A DNA stretch of 64,000 bases from Bradyrhizobium sp. CCGUVB1N3 (GTDB lineage: Bacteria > Pseudomonadota > Alphaproteobacteria > Rhizobiales > Xanthobacteraceae): positions 8,497,501 through 8,561,500 of the forward strand of contig NZ_JANADR010000001.1 of NCBI RefSeq assembly GCF_024199925.1, given 5' to 3'. Each line of letters starts with the position of its first letter. Position 1 is the stretch's first letter. Below, piece by piece: positions 1-9,512 of this stretch. Below the pieces are notes generated by a model. The model saw nothing but the letters and a program-made list of their open reading frames with translations, was not told where the DNA came from and made no database searches. Position numbers and translations under genes: made by a program.

Positions 1-318
1 CTTACGGTCGCGGAAATCCGGCGCGGCATCCTTGAAAAGCCGCGCGGGAAAAAACGGGACGCTCTCGATGCGTGGTTCTCCGGCCCGGATGGGCCTCAGG
101 CCCTGTTCGCGGGCCGCATTCTGCCATTCGACGAGAAGGCCGGGCTTGTCTGGGCGCGCCTGATGGCGGAGGGCAAAGTCGCCGGACGGCCGCGCAGTGG
201 GCTCGACATGATCATCGCAGCCATTGCGGCGGCTAACGAATGTACTGTCGTAACGGATAACGAGAGGGATTTCACCGGAGCTCAGATTATAAATCCGATG
301 CGCAGACGCGGGTTGTGA
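1..318 (+). CDS. vapC: VapC-family PIN-domain toxin, 5' truncated by window edge
   Basis: An open frame runs from the first base to TGA at 316-318, giving the last 105 residues of a PIN-domain ribonuclease of the VapC type (type II toxin, cleaves RNA using Mg-binding acidic residues). Visible family features are the TVAEIRRGI segment with its conserved Glu, a GRPRSGLDMIIAAIA helix carrying the conserved Asp, and a late VTDNERDF segment that corresponds to the usual VTRNxxDF. The N-terminal first Asp and the partner antitoxin, which normally lies directly upstream, would be outside the window. Family assignment is confident; activity cannot be judged from a fragment. Confidence 0.8.
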   Translation, partial: LTVAEIRRGILEKPRGKKRDALDAWFSGPDGPQALFAGRILPFDEKAGLVWARLMAEGKVAGRPRSGLDMIIAAIAAANECTVVTDNERDFTGAQIINPMRRRGL

Positions 319-439
319 GCGGCATCCGGTCCATCAATCTTCGCCTCATTGACGAACTCGTCGACTTTGTCCGCGTCTGAAGACCGAGTGGCGCGCGCTC
401 GCCAGCCCCGGCAAACCAGCCGCGCGCTGCACTGGCCCG
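319..439. other. Short spacer with no supported gene
   Basis: Between the VapC stop and the end of the hutG-like relic there is no frame with recognisable protein similarity. It separates two convergent features. Confidence 0.3.
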
Positions 440-1162
440 CTACATCCCGCACCACAGATCGATAATCTCTTTGAACACATCGCGAAGTCGCGGTTTTAAG
501 TGCTGAAGCTGTATTGGATCGATTCGCGGTCGGATAGGCTCGTCTATGTGACTGCAGTCCAGATACGTTGTGTAGCGTAGCTCGATCTGTAGCGTCTCCG
601 TCGAAGAGTCGCAGTATCCCTAATCAAATAACCGCCCGAGAAGGGCTCGTTGCAGACCGTCCGGAAGCGTTGTCGTTCGAAGGCATTGATGGCGAGATTG
701 GTCGTCTCTTGCCGACACGATACACCCCGTAGGTCACCGACGCAGACATCGTCTTCAATGGGGCCGAAAAAAGAGTGAAGATCAAGAAGCAGAACCCGCT
801 TATGCAAGGTCAGCAGGTGTCCGATGATATTGGACAGCTCTTCATGGTAAGGATGAGTGGTAGTCGACCAATCGTTGACGAAGACTCAGTGTTTCCGGGA
901 GCTCCTGATAGATCGGCGTTCCATCAAACATCGAGTCGAAGATGACAGCTTCGTGGAATGAGCCAAATAACAGTCCTTCCGGATCCCGATTTAGGTCAGT
1001 GACGTATCGACTGTGTTTAGCCTCGATAGTCGTAACGCCCAACTCAGGCAGAAAATCGTAGGCCATTGGGAGATACCAATCAGTGTTTCTCAGCCACGCT
1101 CGATGAAGTGGCGTAAATGCATTCGCGATCGATGGCGGAACGAACGTGCCGCTGTGCGGCAT
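440..1162 (-). pseudogene. N-formylglutamate amidohydrolase family relic with two frameshifts
   Basis: Three reading-frame segments on the minus strand join into one N-formylglutamate amidohydrolase (HutG/FGase-like hydrolase that releases formate from N-formylglutamate in histidine breakdown). Segment 1 starts MPHSGTFVPP and includes TDWYLP and RDPEGLLFGS, ending near 825. Segment 2, shifted by one base, reads THPYHEEL then LLLDLHSFFGP and DVCVGDLRG and FSGGYLIRDT, to about 600. Segment 3, shifted back, reads ETLQIELRYTTYLDCS and stops with TAG at 440-442. The metal-binding DLHSF and the order of motifs match the family. Because both shifts are single-base and compensating, this is a pseudogene or a pair of assembly errors. 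No other hut genes are nearby. Confidence 0.75.
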
Positions 1163-1787
1163 ACTAGCAATGACGGGAACTGATTTTCCCCGCAGGTTGC
1201 CCGATTCGATACAGCTCCTGACCGCATGTATTCGCGCCAGCCAATATGTTGGTCATGGGCAGCGTCCCTCACTCTAGAATTAACCGAGCATCCGCTCGGC
1301 GGCCCAGGCGAACGGCACGATACCCCGCTCTCCCCGTGGTTTGTCCACGTCAATCGCCAGTTGAGCAAGGGTCGCAGTCTATCACTCAACAGATGCAACG
1401 GTGTATCTGCGCGGCACGCATTTTCAGGAAGCCTCGCAAATGTGCTACAGCATCCGCTGCGACACGCTGACCGATTTTTCAGAGTTCGATTCGCGTGACG
1501 AATATCGGCAAGATTGAGACTTTGTTTCTCTTGCGATGAACTGAATAGACAGGCCAAGTCGGCGGAAACGGCCGGAAGGGCGGAAATACGCCGATCCTGA
1601 CATGCTGAATTCCGGCGGTGCGCCTTTGAGGGGAAAGCCTCCCCCTACGCCCGAGCCTATGGTCTCGGCCGCCTCCTCTGCGGGAGAGCCCCGCAACGCC
1701 CCATGAGAGTGAGAGGGTGGACGGGCTTCGCCGTGACGAGTTGAGGGCTGGAGGAGAGGCCTCCGGCGCCCGTCATGGAGATGACCC
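1163..1787. other. 625 bp without a supported gene; leader of the DUF932 gene
   Basis: No frame here shows protein-family similarity; the overlapping open frames on both strands look like chance frames in GC-rich DNA. The last 200 bases form a G-rich leader that ends with a GGAG eight bases before the DUF932 start at 1788, so the promoter of the DUF932-ParB-toprim block is probably here. Confidence 0.4.
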
Positions 1788-2408
1788 ATGACTCAAGGCG
1801 AAGTTCTGAGCGCTGGCCGCGACCGAGTCGGCGGCTACAAGGTGGACGTAACCCGCGGCGAGCGCATCGGCCGCGTATCCTCGGAGTGGTTTTCACGGCC
1901 GGCGGACGAGCGCTATCTGTCGCTGTCAGACCTCTACGCCGCCATGCACCGACGGACCGAGCGCAGCCGGACCCGAACGGTCGAGAGCGCAGCGATCCGG
2001 GTGGAGGCCAGCCGCGACAATGCTGAGCGCCTGGCGCTGATACTGCCCGGCTGCGATGCGCCGATCGCACCGACCCACTGGAGCTTCAGCCAACTCGCGG
2101 GCCTTGTCGGAGCGCCAGCGGCCTACCTCCGGCAGCTTCCGGCGCCGCTCGCCGGCATCAACCTGCAGTACGGCTTGACCTCCCATTCCGCCGAGCAAGT
2201 GAAGACGCTCGAGATCGAAGATGGTCGCGTTGAGCTTCGCGCTGTTACAGGCCCTGAATACGGGCGTATCTTTGATCATGCACTCGTGGCGGCCGTGCAG
2301 CGCATCGCCGGCAATGGCACGGGCGATACGCGGTGGAAGGTGCCGGGCTTAGGTCATGTTGCAACTGTATTCTTGAACGCTGAGACCTCCTGCGCAGGGA
2401 GGGCCTGA
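1788..2408 (+). pseudogene. DUF932 gene, 5' part, interrupted by the recombinase-trio element
   Basis: Codons 1-187 encode the N-terminal half of a DUF932 protein, a family of unknown function common on alphaproteobacterial plasmids and ICEs next to parB-like genes. The family sequence stops at TRWKVPG (codon 187 ends at 2348). The remaining 19 residues come from the inserted element and have no family similarity. The missing half starts with PGVLDWSTG at 8698. Joining 1788-2348 to 8704-9339 gives an uninterrupted frame of 398 residues. This 5' fragment could still be translated as a 206-residue truncated protein; a GGAG lies just upstream of the ATG. Confidence 0.9.
2343..2348 (+). repeat. 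6 bp junction repeat CCGGGC, left copy
   Basis: CCGGGC occurs here and at 8698-8703, exactly at the two points where DUF932 similarity stops and resumes. Either it is the crossover core used by the tyrosine recombinases (Tn554-like elements insert across a 6-7 bp core) or a short target duplication. One copy is needed for the intact gene. Confidence 0.75.
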
Positions 2409-2410
2409 TC

Positions 2411-3304
2411 ATGGCGTTTCGAGATCGGGCCGATGTCTACGGCCGCATCACCGCCGAGATCATCGCGGCAATCGAGCAAGGTGCCGGCGAGTGGTGCGCG
2501 CCATGGTTCCACAACGGGACGAGCGCTGCCCGTCCGACCAATGTCGCTTCCGGCAAGCGCTACCGAGGCATAAACACGTTGGCCCTTTGGCACGCAGCCA
2601 TGGCCGGCGGTTACGCTGATGGCCTATGGGGTACTTATCGGCAGTGGCAGAACGTCGGCGCGCAGGTACGCAAGGGAGAGCGCTCGACGACTGTGGTGTT
2701 GTGGAAGCAGATCGCTTCGTTCGAGTCGGCCGACGACGATGACAGTGATGATGGTGGCCACCGCCGGATGTTCGCCCGGGCGTTCTCGGTGTTCAACGTC
2801 GCTCAGGTGGACGGATATGCGCAGCCGCAGGCGGACGTCCTGTCGGAGAGCGAGCGCCTAGCGCATGCCGAGGCATTCATCGCCAACCTCGGCATCAAGA
2901 CCGTCTTCGGCGGTTCGGAGGCTTACTACCTCCCGTCATCGGACACGGTGTTCATGCCGGACTTTGCTTCCTTCCGCGATGCCGCGTCTTTCTATGGGGT
3001 CTGGACGCATGAGAACGGACACGCCTCAGGGGCAAAGCACCGGCTTGACCGCGATCTCTCGGGCCGGTTCGGCTCGGCTGCCTATGCTGCCGAGGAATGC
3101 TGTGTGGAGATTCTCAGCGGGCTTATCCTTGCCGATCTGGGCATCGCCCACCATCCACGTGCCGATCATGCAGCGTATATTGCCTCGTGGATCGACGTGC
3201 TGAAGGATGATTCCCGCGCCATCTTCACGGCAGCCAGCAAGGCGCAGCAAGCGGCCGACTGGATGCACGCGCAGCAGCCAGCACAGCTTGAATCGGCAGC
3301 CTGA
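2411..3304 (+). CDS. ardC: ArdC-like antirestriction protein with zincin domain
   Basis: 297 residues. The N-terminal part (about 1-110) matches the ArdC N-terminal ssDNA-binding domain (old DUF1738): DVYGRITAEIIAAIEQG, PWFHNG, GINTLALW, WGTYRQWQ, VRKGERSTTVV. The C-terminal part holds a metallopeptidase signature HENGH followed by LDRDLSGRFGSAAYAAEE, which supplies the third zinc ligand region. ArdC proteins protect incoming single-stranded DNA against host restriction during conjugation. A strong AGGGAGGG lies just before the ATG. It sits 62 bp inside the left end of the RIT element and its stop directly abuts the convergent DUF6262 gene, so it looks like a passenger of the element, although ArdC genes are also common in ICE backbones of this type. 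Confidence 0.88.
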   Translation: MAFRDRADVYGRITAEIIAAIEQGAGEWCAPWFHNGTSAARPTNVASGKRYRGINTLALWHAAMAGGYADGLWGTYRQWQNVGAQVRKGERSTTVVLWKQIASFESADDDDSDDGGHRRMFARAFSVFNVAQVDGYAQPQADVLSESERLAHAEAFIANLGIKTVFGGSEAYYLPSSDTVFMPDFASFRDAASFYGVWTHENGHASGAKHRLDRDLSGRFGSAAYAAEECCVEILSGLILADLGIAHHPRADHAAYIASWIDVLKDDSRAIFTAASKAQQAADWMHAQQPAQLESAA

Positions 3305-3766
3305 TCAACGGTTGCGGGCGTTCGGCTTCGTGCCATGCAGATGCACTGGAGACCGCAACGCCCGCAGTTCCGCATCAAGTTTCGCGGCCCTTCTCTCGAC
3401 GCGCGCAGTTGCCAGTTCTGCGTCCTGCGCGCACTTGAGCAACCTCGCGTTCTCGGTTGCTAGCCCGCGAACCTGCTCCCTCAACTCGATTGCGACGGCG
3501 CGCCAGTCCGTTTCTGGCGCTTCTTTTGGTGCCGCGGCAGCGTCGACCCGAGACGAAGCTGCTTGAAGCAACTCAGCAATGACATCGCGATGATTGACGT
3601 AGATCGCATTGCGTCCAATGCCCGCTTCACGCGCAAGGTTGGCGACGGATAGCTTCGCGTTTCCCTCCCGCGCCAACAACCGCGCCAACGCTGCGCGCAG
3701 GCGATGGGCAGTCGCATCCCGGCGCTTCTGCTGGGGCGTGATGCCCGTCTTATCGGCGGGCATCAT
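3305..3766 (-). CDS. DUF6262-family small protein of the recombinase element
   Basis: 153 residues from the ATG at 3766, chosen because GGAGAG precedes it and it overlaps the end of the third recombinase by 17 bp (translational coupling). The N-terminal half (KRRDATAHRLRAALARLL, then LSVANLAREAGIGRNAIYV) looks like a helix-turn-helix DNA-binding region; the C-terminal half (about 85-140) is a charged coiled coil. DUF6262 proteins accompany tyrosine recombinases in Tn554-like elements, comparable in position to the small TnpC of Tn554, and probably modulate the recombination complex. Function is inferred from position. Confidence 0.7.
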   Translation of the reverse strand: MMPADKTGITPQQKRRDATAHRLRAALARLLAREGNAKLSVANLAREAGIGRNAIYVNHRDVIAELLQAASSRVDAAAAPKEAPETDWRAVAIELREQVRGLATENARLLKCAQDAELATARVERRAAKLDAELRALRSPVHLHGTKPNARNR

Positions 3767-5614
3767 CGCTCTCCCCATCCAGCCCCCGGAGGATTCGGTC
3801 ACATTCGAGAATGCGCTCTTGGGCGAGTTTCCGGCTTTCACCGTCGAGGGCAGGATGCTCAAGCAACTGAGTATTGCGTACCTGCCGATCTTTCCACACG
3901 GCTCTATGGCGCTCGCTCACGGCGAAGTTGGCGCAGCGAGCGCATACACTCTGTGTTCGCAGGACTTCATTCGGACCATGGTCATCACCCTGACAGGCGG
4001 AATGCTCGCGACGATAGAGGCAGTAACCCCAGTCACACACGCCGAGCACCATCCCGCTGTCTTTCAGGATGAAGTCAATATATTCTCCGAGGTCGCCATC
4101 ACGCGTGCGGCCCCGGAATGGTGACCGCGACGCGATCATGCGCCCGGCATGGCCTGACAGATTTGATGCCGTCAGAAGATCCTCCAGCGCTGCCCGTGTT
4201 TCCTTCAGGATCTCGTCGTTGATCAATTCGGCGAGTTCGAAGTCCGTACCCACATAAGCGGAATCGGTCATCACCCGGCTGACGTGCCCAAGATGCTCCT
4301 GGAGGGCATGAAGGCCTGTTCTGTCCCGCTTGCCAATGAAGCGTGCGAACGTCTTCCTTCCCTGATGCGCGTTCAGATGCCAAGGTTTTCCTTGATGGAG
4401 CGGCAGGTCGAGCATCTTTCGGAAGCTGCTGTTCAATCGAACGCCGAAGGTGCCGCTGTGCGGGATGCGGATCCGCCGTCGCAGCAAGGTCCGATCCCGC
4501 GTCAGCATCCACAGATTGCTTGTCTCAAGCTTCTTGCGGATCGGGGCTGACAGCCGCTCCAGTACGTCGACGGCGCGGACCACGGGTTCGGGTGCGATCC
4601 AGCGATGGGGCTGGCCACCATCGCCTGTCGCCATCTTGTATATCCGTCCGTGCAGATAGGTGACCTCCTGGCCATCAGGACCGATATGGCGCTCTATGCA
4701 CCCTGCCTCGAGCCCGAGGATTTCCGAGACGCGGGCGCCAACGAGCCAGGCGATTACGACGAAGCAGGCATCATAGATGCGCTCGATCAAGGCGTGGACG
4801 TCCTTCAACTGGACGACCGGTGCGTGCCAGGGACAGTCTTCATTCGACAAGGTGGAGAACGAGAAGTCGTCGAGCATCTGCCGAGCTTGCTGTTCCCCCG
4901 CAGACGTCGGCCTGTCGTCAAGCCGGTAGGCATAGGCAACCGCCGCCAATCGCGGAGCGTTATCACATCCTCGGCCGCTGTGCCGATGAGCCGCAATGCA
5001 CCGCCGATCAGCGCCGTTGCCACCTTGTCCGGTGTATAGGGGAGGCGTCGACCCTCTCGATCGAGACGGGGAAGTCGGGGGCCGCACTCATCCAGGAACC
5101 GCCGAAGATCATCGGGAACGCCGTCGACCAGTTTCTCCCGTTGAGCATGGAGGCGCACCAACGTAGACAGATACCCAGCCCGGGTGGCAAGCGACAGCGC
5201 TTCGCCCTTCCGCCCCGGTCGTTCCCTCAGCGTGGTTATGAACTGGGCGGCAGCATCAGCATCAAGCTCATTGAAGCGGTGATACCCTTCACTGACCATC
5301 CAGCAGACCAGAACGCGCATCTGGTTGAAGATCGAGATCAGGGAGCCAGGTCCAAGCCTTCGCTTGCCCGCCGGCGGGTCTGTTCTGAGCGACCACAGGA
5401 AGCATTTGACGGCCTCGCGCAGCACAGTCCATGCAGGGTCGCTGAACCGGCTGCCGTCAGGAAGTTCGAACGTCCAATCGATCGTTCGACTACAGTCGGT
5501 CACGCCTGGCCGGGTGAGGTCGAGGCGCCATGTGTCGTCATCCCAGCTCGAGGTCGAGGAGATCGAGCGCGGCAGGACTGAAGCAGTTCGTCGGTTCACT
5601 GCAACCTGAACCAT
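3750..5614 (-). pseudogene. Third tyrosine recombinase (RitC-like), frameshifted
   Basis: Two frames join near 4940. The N-terminal part starts MVQVAVNRRT at 5614, only 4 bp after ritB, and runs to AEDVITLRDW. The C-terminal part resumes one base out of phase with AAVAYAYRLDDRP and continues to TAA at 3750. Reconstructed length is about 620 residues. Catalytic residues of the tyrosine recombinase fold are all visible in the second part: Arg in VGARVSEIL, HQGRKTF as the HxxR box, HLGHVS, and a Tyr in DSAYVGTD. The shift is not at a slippery sequence, so a mutation or assembly error is more likely than programmed frameshifting. If real, the N-terminal core-binding domain is separated from the catalytic domain. 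Confidence 0.8.
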
Positions 5615-5618
5615 CGTT

Positions 5619-7385
5619 TCACTCCAGCGCCAGCAAGGCGGGCAACGAAGGCATCAGGGCGCGCGCGTCACCATGAAGTTCGGTAGGGAAGTCGGGCAGG
5701 ATATTCTCGACCAAAAGATCGTGGCTGGGCTTATAGATCACCGCCCACCGTTGCGGGTCGAGGCGCGTGCGCGCCTTCTCCAGTTGCTCTATCGTCAGAA
5801 GGATGCGCGCGAGATGCGCGGCATCGAGCGGTACAACCAAGCCGGGGCAAGACAGGCATCCGCCGAAGTGCGGGCAGAGCTTTTCCCCACCAGCCGTTGG
5901 ATCGGAACAGCGATGGCCAAATGCCTCCGCGGCCGCCGGCGATGCAGGAGTACTTTTTCCGGACGCGCCAGGGGTGCCGAGGATCCAGGACAACATCATC
6001 GTTTGCAGTCTGGAGATAGTTTCGTGCTCGAGCGTTCGGCTTTGATCTCCCCTGATATAGCGATCCGTCTGTTCCGGACTGCCATGATTGAGCACGGTCT
6101 GCGCTGCCCGCACGTCGCCGCCCGATGCCAGATAGTGCTCGATGGCGACGCTGCCCCGGAACATCCTCGTGTGGAAGCTCGGCAGTGTCACGCGCGGCTG
6201 ATCGGGATGATCAGCGTTCCACGCATCGATACGCCGGTTTGCACGCTCGACAAAGCGAGCCATGGCGCCTTCAAGGGTCGTGCGCTGGACGACGCTGATG
6301 TCCCGACCTGGCCTGCGCATCAGGAACAGCTGATCCCTTTCGCTCGCCGGTGCGCGCGCCGCCAGCGGCGCGGTCATTCTCAGCAGTTTGTCGATGAGGT
6401 TGGGCACCGCATAGCGCCGCCGGCGATCGAAGGACCGGCGCTGCGCCCGTTTAACGAGGTGTCCGGCACGGCCCTTCTGCCAGTCGATCATCGTCCGATG
6501 TTCGATCAAGGGATGAGGCTCGATGCAATCGCGGTCGATGAGCCGAAGTGCCTCGGCGTTTCCCGCCGTCTGGATCGCAATGGCTATGAAGAAGGGTGCC
6601 AGACAGTCGGGCGTCGCATGAAGGTGGCGTTCGAACCTGTCGTGCCCACCATGAAGATGCAACCTGCGACCGAACCAATCCGGCAAGGTACGACGCGATG
6701 GCATCACGCCACGACCGATGCGATGGATTTCTCGCAGCATCGCTTCAAGTCCATCAGGAGCGCCAGTTGTTGCCGAGGCTGCTAGGAGTCGCTGCCCTTC
6801 CTCGAACAGCGCCCACGCGTCGTCGATTTCTTCATAGCAGGCCCGCAAGATAGCCTTGAGCTGCGAGCCGGACAGCCGGCGACCTTCCTTCGACGCATGC
6901 CGTCCGGGGAACGGGTTAAAAGGGAAGGATGGCCGGACCGGCAGCAGATCGGATCGTCGCCTCGCTATCCACTCGGTCAGAAGTTTGACCGGCTGATAGC
7001 GATTGTGACGCAGGCCCAGAGCGCAGGGTTTCCCGGTTCGTGAAGGCAAGGCGTCCAGCCACAATATGTATCGGCCAAACAATTCGGTCGTTAAATCGGA
7101 AGGAGCCCGAACACTGCCGCCTTCAGCCAGGAAGCGGGCAAAGAACTTGAGTGCGTTCCAGCATTGGTGACGCGTGGCAGGTGACGACGCCGCATGATGC
7201 CCACGGAACGCCTCGGCATAGGGAGCAACAAGTTCGGCGGGGAGATTGAGTTGCCCCAGCTCGAACCGCTGCACTGCCGCGCCCCACGGGTCTCGGAACA
7301 GTACGATGGACCCGTTTTCGATCGCCACCGTTGGCTGGGCCTCATCCGATAGCCGACGGTCGATGCGACGGCGCTCACTACGCAT
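5619..7385 (-). CDS. Second tyrosine recombinase (RitB/TnpB-like)
   Basis: 588 residues; start overlaps the upstream recombinase by 8 bp. The C-terminal catalytic domain shows SFHTRMFRGS (HxxR region), VLNHGSPEQTDRYIRG (His and the nucleophile Tyr). At the place where the first catalytic Arg is expected the sequence reads TAGNAEALRL, so Asn appears to replace Arg; this may be a trait of the TnpB-like subfamily or an alternative Arg may be used. A Cys cluster near residue 520 (LCPHFGGCLSCPG plus an earlier HRC) suggests a zinc-binding tail typical of these longer recombinases. It would act with the other two recombinases at the element ends. Confidence 0.85.
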   Translation of the reverse strand: MRSERRRIDRRLSDEAQPTVAIENGSIVLFRDPWGAAVQRFELGQLNLPAELVAPYAEAFRGHHAASSPATRHQCWNALKFFARFLAEGGSVRAPSDLTTELFGRYILWLDALPSRTGKPCALGLRHNRYQPVKLLTEWIARRRSDLLPVRPSFPFNPFPGRHASKEGRRLSGSQLKAILRACYEEIDDAWALFEEGQRLLAASATTGAPDGLEAMLREIHRIGRGVMPSRRTLPDWFGRRLHLHGGHDRFERHLHATPDCLAPFFIAIAIQTAGNAEALRLIDRDCIEPHPLIEHRTMIDWQKGRAGHLVKRAQRRSFDRRRRYAVPNLIDKLLRMTAPLAARAPASERDQLFLMRRPGRDISVVQRTTLEGAMARFVERANRRIDAWNADHPDQPRVTLPSFHTRMFRGSVAIEHYLASGGDVRAAQTVLNHGSPEQTDRYIRGDQSRTLEHETISRLQTMMLSWILGTPGASGKSTPASPAAAEAFGHRCSDPTAGGEKLCPHFGGCLSCPGLVVPLDAAHLARILLTIEQLEKARTRLDPQRWAVIYKPSHDLLVENILPDFPTELHGDARALMPSLPALLALE

Positions 7386-8520
7386 CGTCGATCACCCGTC
7401 CGTAGAGATATTCGATCGCTTCGCCGATCTCCTCTCCATGCAATTCGACGCAGCGCAGATAAATTGCGGTCGTCTCGATCGAGGCATGCCCAAGCAGAAC
7501 CTGGAGGACCTTGAGTGGATTGATGTCGGGATTGCGTTGCGCTTCTGCTTGCAGCCGCACCAGCATGACCATTGCGAAGGCGTGCCGGAGCCAGTGGACA
7601 GAGCCATCCAGCCCCGCTGTGGCAAAGCCGCGTGCGAACGCGGCCGACAGGCGGGCTTTGGTGATTGGCGCGCCACGCTTGTTGAGGAACAGCGTATTCG
7701 GCGGCGCGTAGCTTGAATCTCGCCGCCGCAACCGCGCTATGAGCGCCGCGCGATCTTCTCCGATATACCAGTTGGTGCGGTCGACGAGTCTCAGCGGTGG
7801 ATAGATTGTGCGCCTTCGGCTCCCCTTCGTGACGGTGAGTGGGATCCCCACCAGCGGGTGATCCTCCTTGTGCAGCCTGTCGCTGCGGGGCACCTGATCC
7901 ACGGTGAGCGCACACAGCTCCATTCGACGCATGCCGCTGGTCACAGCCCATTCCGCAATCATCCGATAGGGCATGTCGAGAGCTGCCAGCAACCGGTGAA
8001 GATCGCGGACGCGCAGCGGTCGAGGCAACGTTTCATATTCCGCGATCGTCAGCATATTTCCCGGCGCGGGCTTGCCCGCTGCGTGTGCAAGGAAGCCCTT
8101 TGACGCAGTTCTGACCGCCGGTGCGTCCCGATAGCTGAACGGGAGCTCGTCAATCATCTTGCGGCGATGCGCCCAGGCATAGAAGCGGCAGACCGACCGG
8201 ACCCTGTCATTGATGGTCGATCGGGCAAAAGGCCTTCCTGTATATGGGCTCGGCCCCTCAAGCATCCTGTTCCGGTACGCCAGAATGGTACCTTCATCGA
8301 CCTTGTCCCAGGACAGATCCGATTGCTCGAGCGTGTCGAACCAGTCGTAAAGATGCTCGCCATAAGTCCGGATCGTCTCCGGCGAGTGCGCCCGTAACTC
8401 AGCCTGCTCGATCATGTACGCGAAGGCAGGCTCGATGATCCGCATCTGATTGGACAGGAGAACGGGAAAATTGGGCGGGATTGGTGGATAGCCAGGAGCA
8501 GCACGCACGATCATCGCCAT
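7378..8520 (-). CDS. First tyrosine recombinase (RitA/TnpA-like)
   Basis: 380 residues with an N-terminal SAM-like core-binding domain (about 35-130) and a complete catalytic domain: Arg in TSGMRRMELC, HWLRH as the HxxRH box, LLGHASIETTAIYL with the last His and the Tyr nucleophile. First gene of the recombinase operon; the ATG lies 177 bp from the right junction of the element and the promoter must lie in that interval. Length and motifs agree with TnpA of Tn554 and RitA of RIT elements, which catalyse excision and insertion. Confidence 0.9.
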   Translation of the reverse strand: MAMIVRAAPGYPPIPPNFPVLLSNQMRIIEPAFAYMIEQAELRAHSPETIRTYGEHLYDWFDTLEQSDLSWDKVDEGTILAYRNRMLEGPSPYTGRPFARSTINDRVRSVCRFYAWAHRRKMIDELPFSYRDAPAVRTASKGFLAHAAGKPAPGNMLTIAEYETLPRPLRVRDLHRLLAALDMPYRMIAEWAVTSGMRRMELCALTVDQVPRSDRLHKEDHPLVGIPLTVTKGSRRRTIYPPLRLVDRTNWYIGEDRAALIARLRRRDSSYAPPNTLFLNKRGAPITKARLSAAFARGFATAGLDGSVHWLRHAFAMVMLVRLQAEAQRNPDINPLKVLQVLLGHASIETTAIYLRCVELHGEEIGEAIEYLYGRVIDDA

Positions 8521-8552
8521 ATCGCGCCTCCAACGGACTTTGGATTGGCGCC

Positions 8553-8613
8553 GCGCCGGGAAAACCGCTCCGGGCTTCGGCTACGCCTCCGCCCTGCGCG
8601 GCTTTCCCGGCGC
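8553..8613. repeat. Inverted repeat upstream of the first recombinase
   Basis: A 16 bp arm (8553-8568) pairs with 8598-8613 with one mismatch, around a 29 base spacer. It lies between the recombinase start and the right end of the element, so it may be a recombinase binding region or a hairpin in the leader. Confidence 0.6.
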
Positions 8614-8652
8614 AACGCTACCTGGAGATGCTTGATTCGGGCGTCTGCACGA

Positions 8653-8679
8653 CTGTCTGATACAATACTATCAGGACAG
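8653..8679. repeat. Palindrome near the right end of the element
   Basis: CTGTCTGATA at 8653-8662 is inverted as TATCAGGACAG at 8669-8679 around CAATAC. It lies 20 bp inside the right junction, a position expected for a recombinase arm or core binding site. Confidence 0.55.
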
Positions 8680-8697
8680 TTCGGTGACGCGATCTAT

Positions 8698-8703
8698 CCG
8701 GGC
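8698..8703 (+). repeat. 6 bp junction repeat CCGGGC, right copy
   Basis: Second copy of CCGGGC at the right border of the RIT-like element; see the left copy at 2343-2348. Confidence 0.75.
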
Positions 8704-9339
8704 GTGCTCGACTGGTCAACCGGGATCTACAATCCCCGTGTCGACATTTCCAAGGACACGACCACCCTCTATGGATCGGACAGGGACGTCTTCCTTTTCC
8801 TCGTCGACGACCTCAACCCGATCGAGGCCGGCCGACTGGCCGACGGTTTGCCCGATCTCTATTTCCGCGGCTTCTACTGCTGGAACTCGGAAGTCGGGGC
8901 GAAGACGCTCGGCATGGCGAGCTTCTATCTCCGTGCAGTTTGTCAAAATCGTAATTTGTGGGGCGTGGAGGATTTCGAGGAGATCACCATCCGCCACTCC
9001 AAGTACGCCGCCTCGCGATTCGCGCACGAGGCGGCTCCGGCGCTAACCCGCTTCGCCAACTCCTCAGCCGTCCCGTTCGTCAACGGCATCAAGGTGGCGC
9101 GGGAGCGGATCGTTGCCCGGACCGATGAGGACCGGAGCGACTTCCTGCGCAAGCGCGGCTTCTCCAAAAGTGAGACGGCGAAGATCATCGAGACCGTACT
9201 CGCCGAAGAGGGACGCAAGCCCGAGAGCGTCTTCGACTTCGTGCAAGGCATCACAGCGGTCGCGCGGGACAAGACCCATCAGGACGCGCGACTCCATCTG
9301 GAGGCGCGCGCGAAGAAGCTGCTCGACCGGGCAGCCTGA
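8698..9339 (+). pseudogene. DUF932 gene, 3' part after the inserted element
   Basis: Encodes the C-terminal 213 residues of the DUF932 protein starting PGVLDWSTGIYNP, including FLVDDLNPIEAG, YFRGFYCWNSEVG and a lysine-rich end. It continues exactly where the 5' part at 1788-2348 stops. The frame extends a little upstream into the element but that stretch has no family similarity and no convincing ribosome site, so this half is probably not translated efficiently. Confidence 0.9.
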
Positions 9340-9512
9340 CTCCCGGAAAGCCGGAGACGCGGAACGGCGTGTCTCCGGCTTCGTGCCTTTCCGTCTTTCC
9401 TGATCGTCGGCTTTGCGGCGCCGCCCTTAAGAGGAAGAGGGCGGCGCTGCGTTTTTGACGGGTTGGAGGTCCAGAGAGAGTCTTTGGGCCGCCCGTCGCG
9501 GAGTATCACCCC

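Larger units (their letters stand above)
2349..8697. mobile_element. RIT/Tn554-like element: three tyrosine recombinases, DUF6262 and ardC
   Basis: A 6349 bp insertion inside the DUF932 gene. On the minus strand it carries three tyrosine recombinases of different length in tandem (start of first at 8520; 8 bp overlap; 4 bp gap) followed by a DUF6262 gene overlapping the third. This is the arrangement called recombinase-in-trio (RIT), related to Tn554 tnpABC. On the plus strand next to the left end lies ardC. The ends share weak inverted similarity: TAGGTC and AACTGT within the first 20 bases on the left match TAGATC and AACTGT reading in from the right. The third recombinase is frameshifted, so present mobility is doubtful. 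Confidence 0.85.

Noticed and set aside
4920..4960. Programmed frameshift in the third recombinase
   Set aside because: The junction has no shift-prone motif and trio recombinases are normally single-frame genes.
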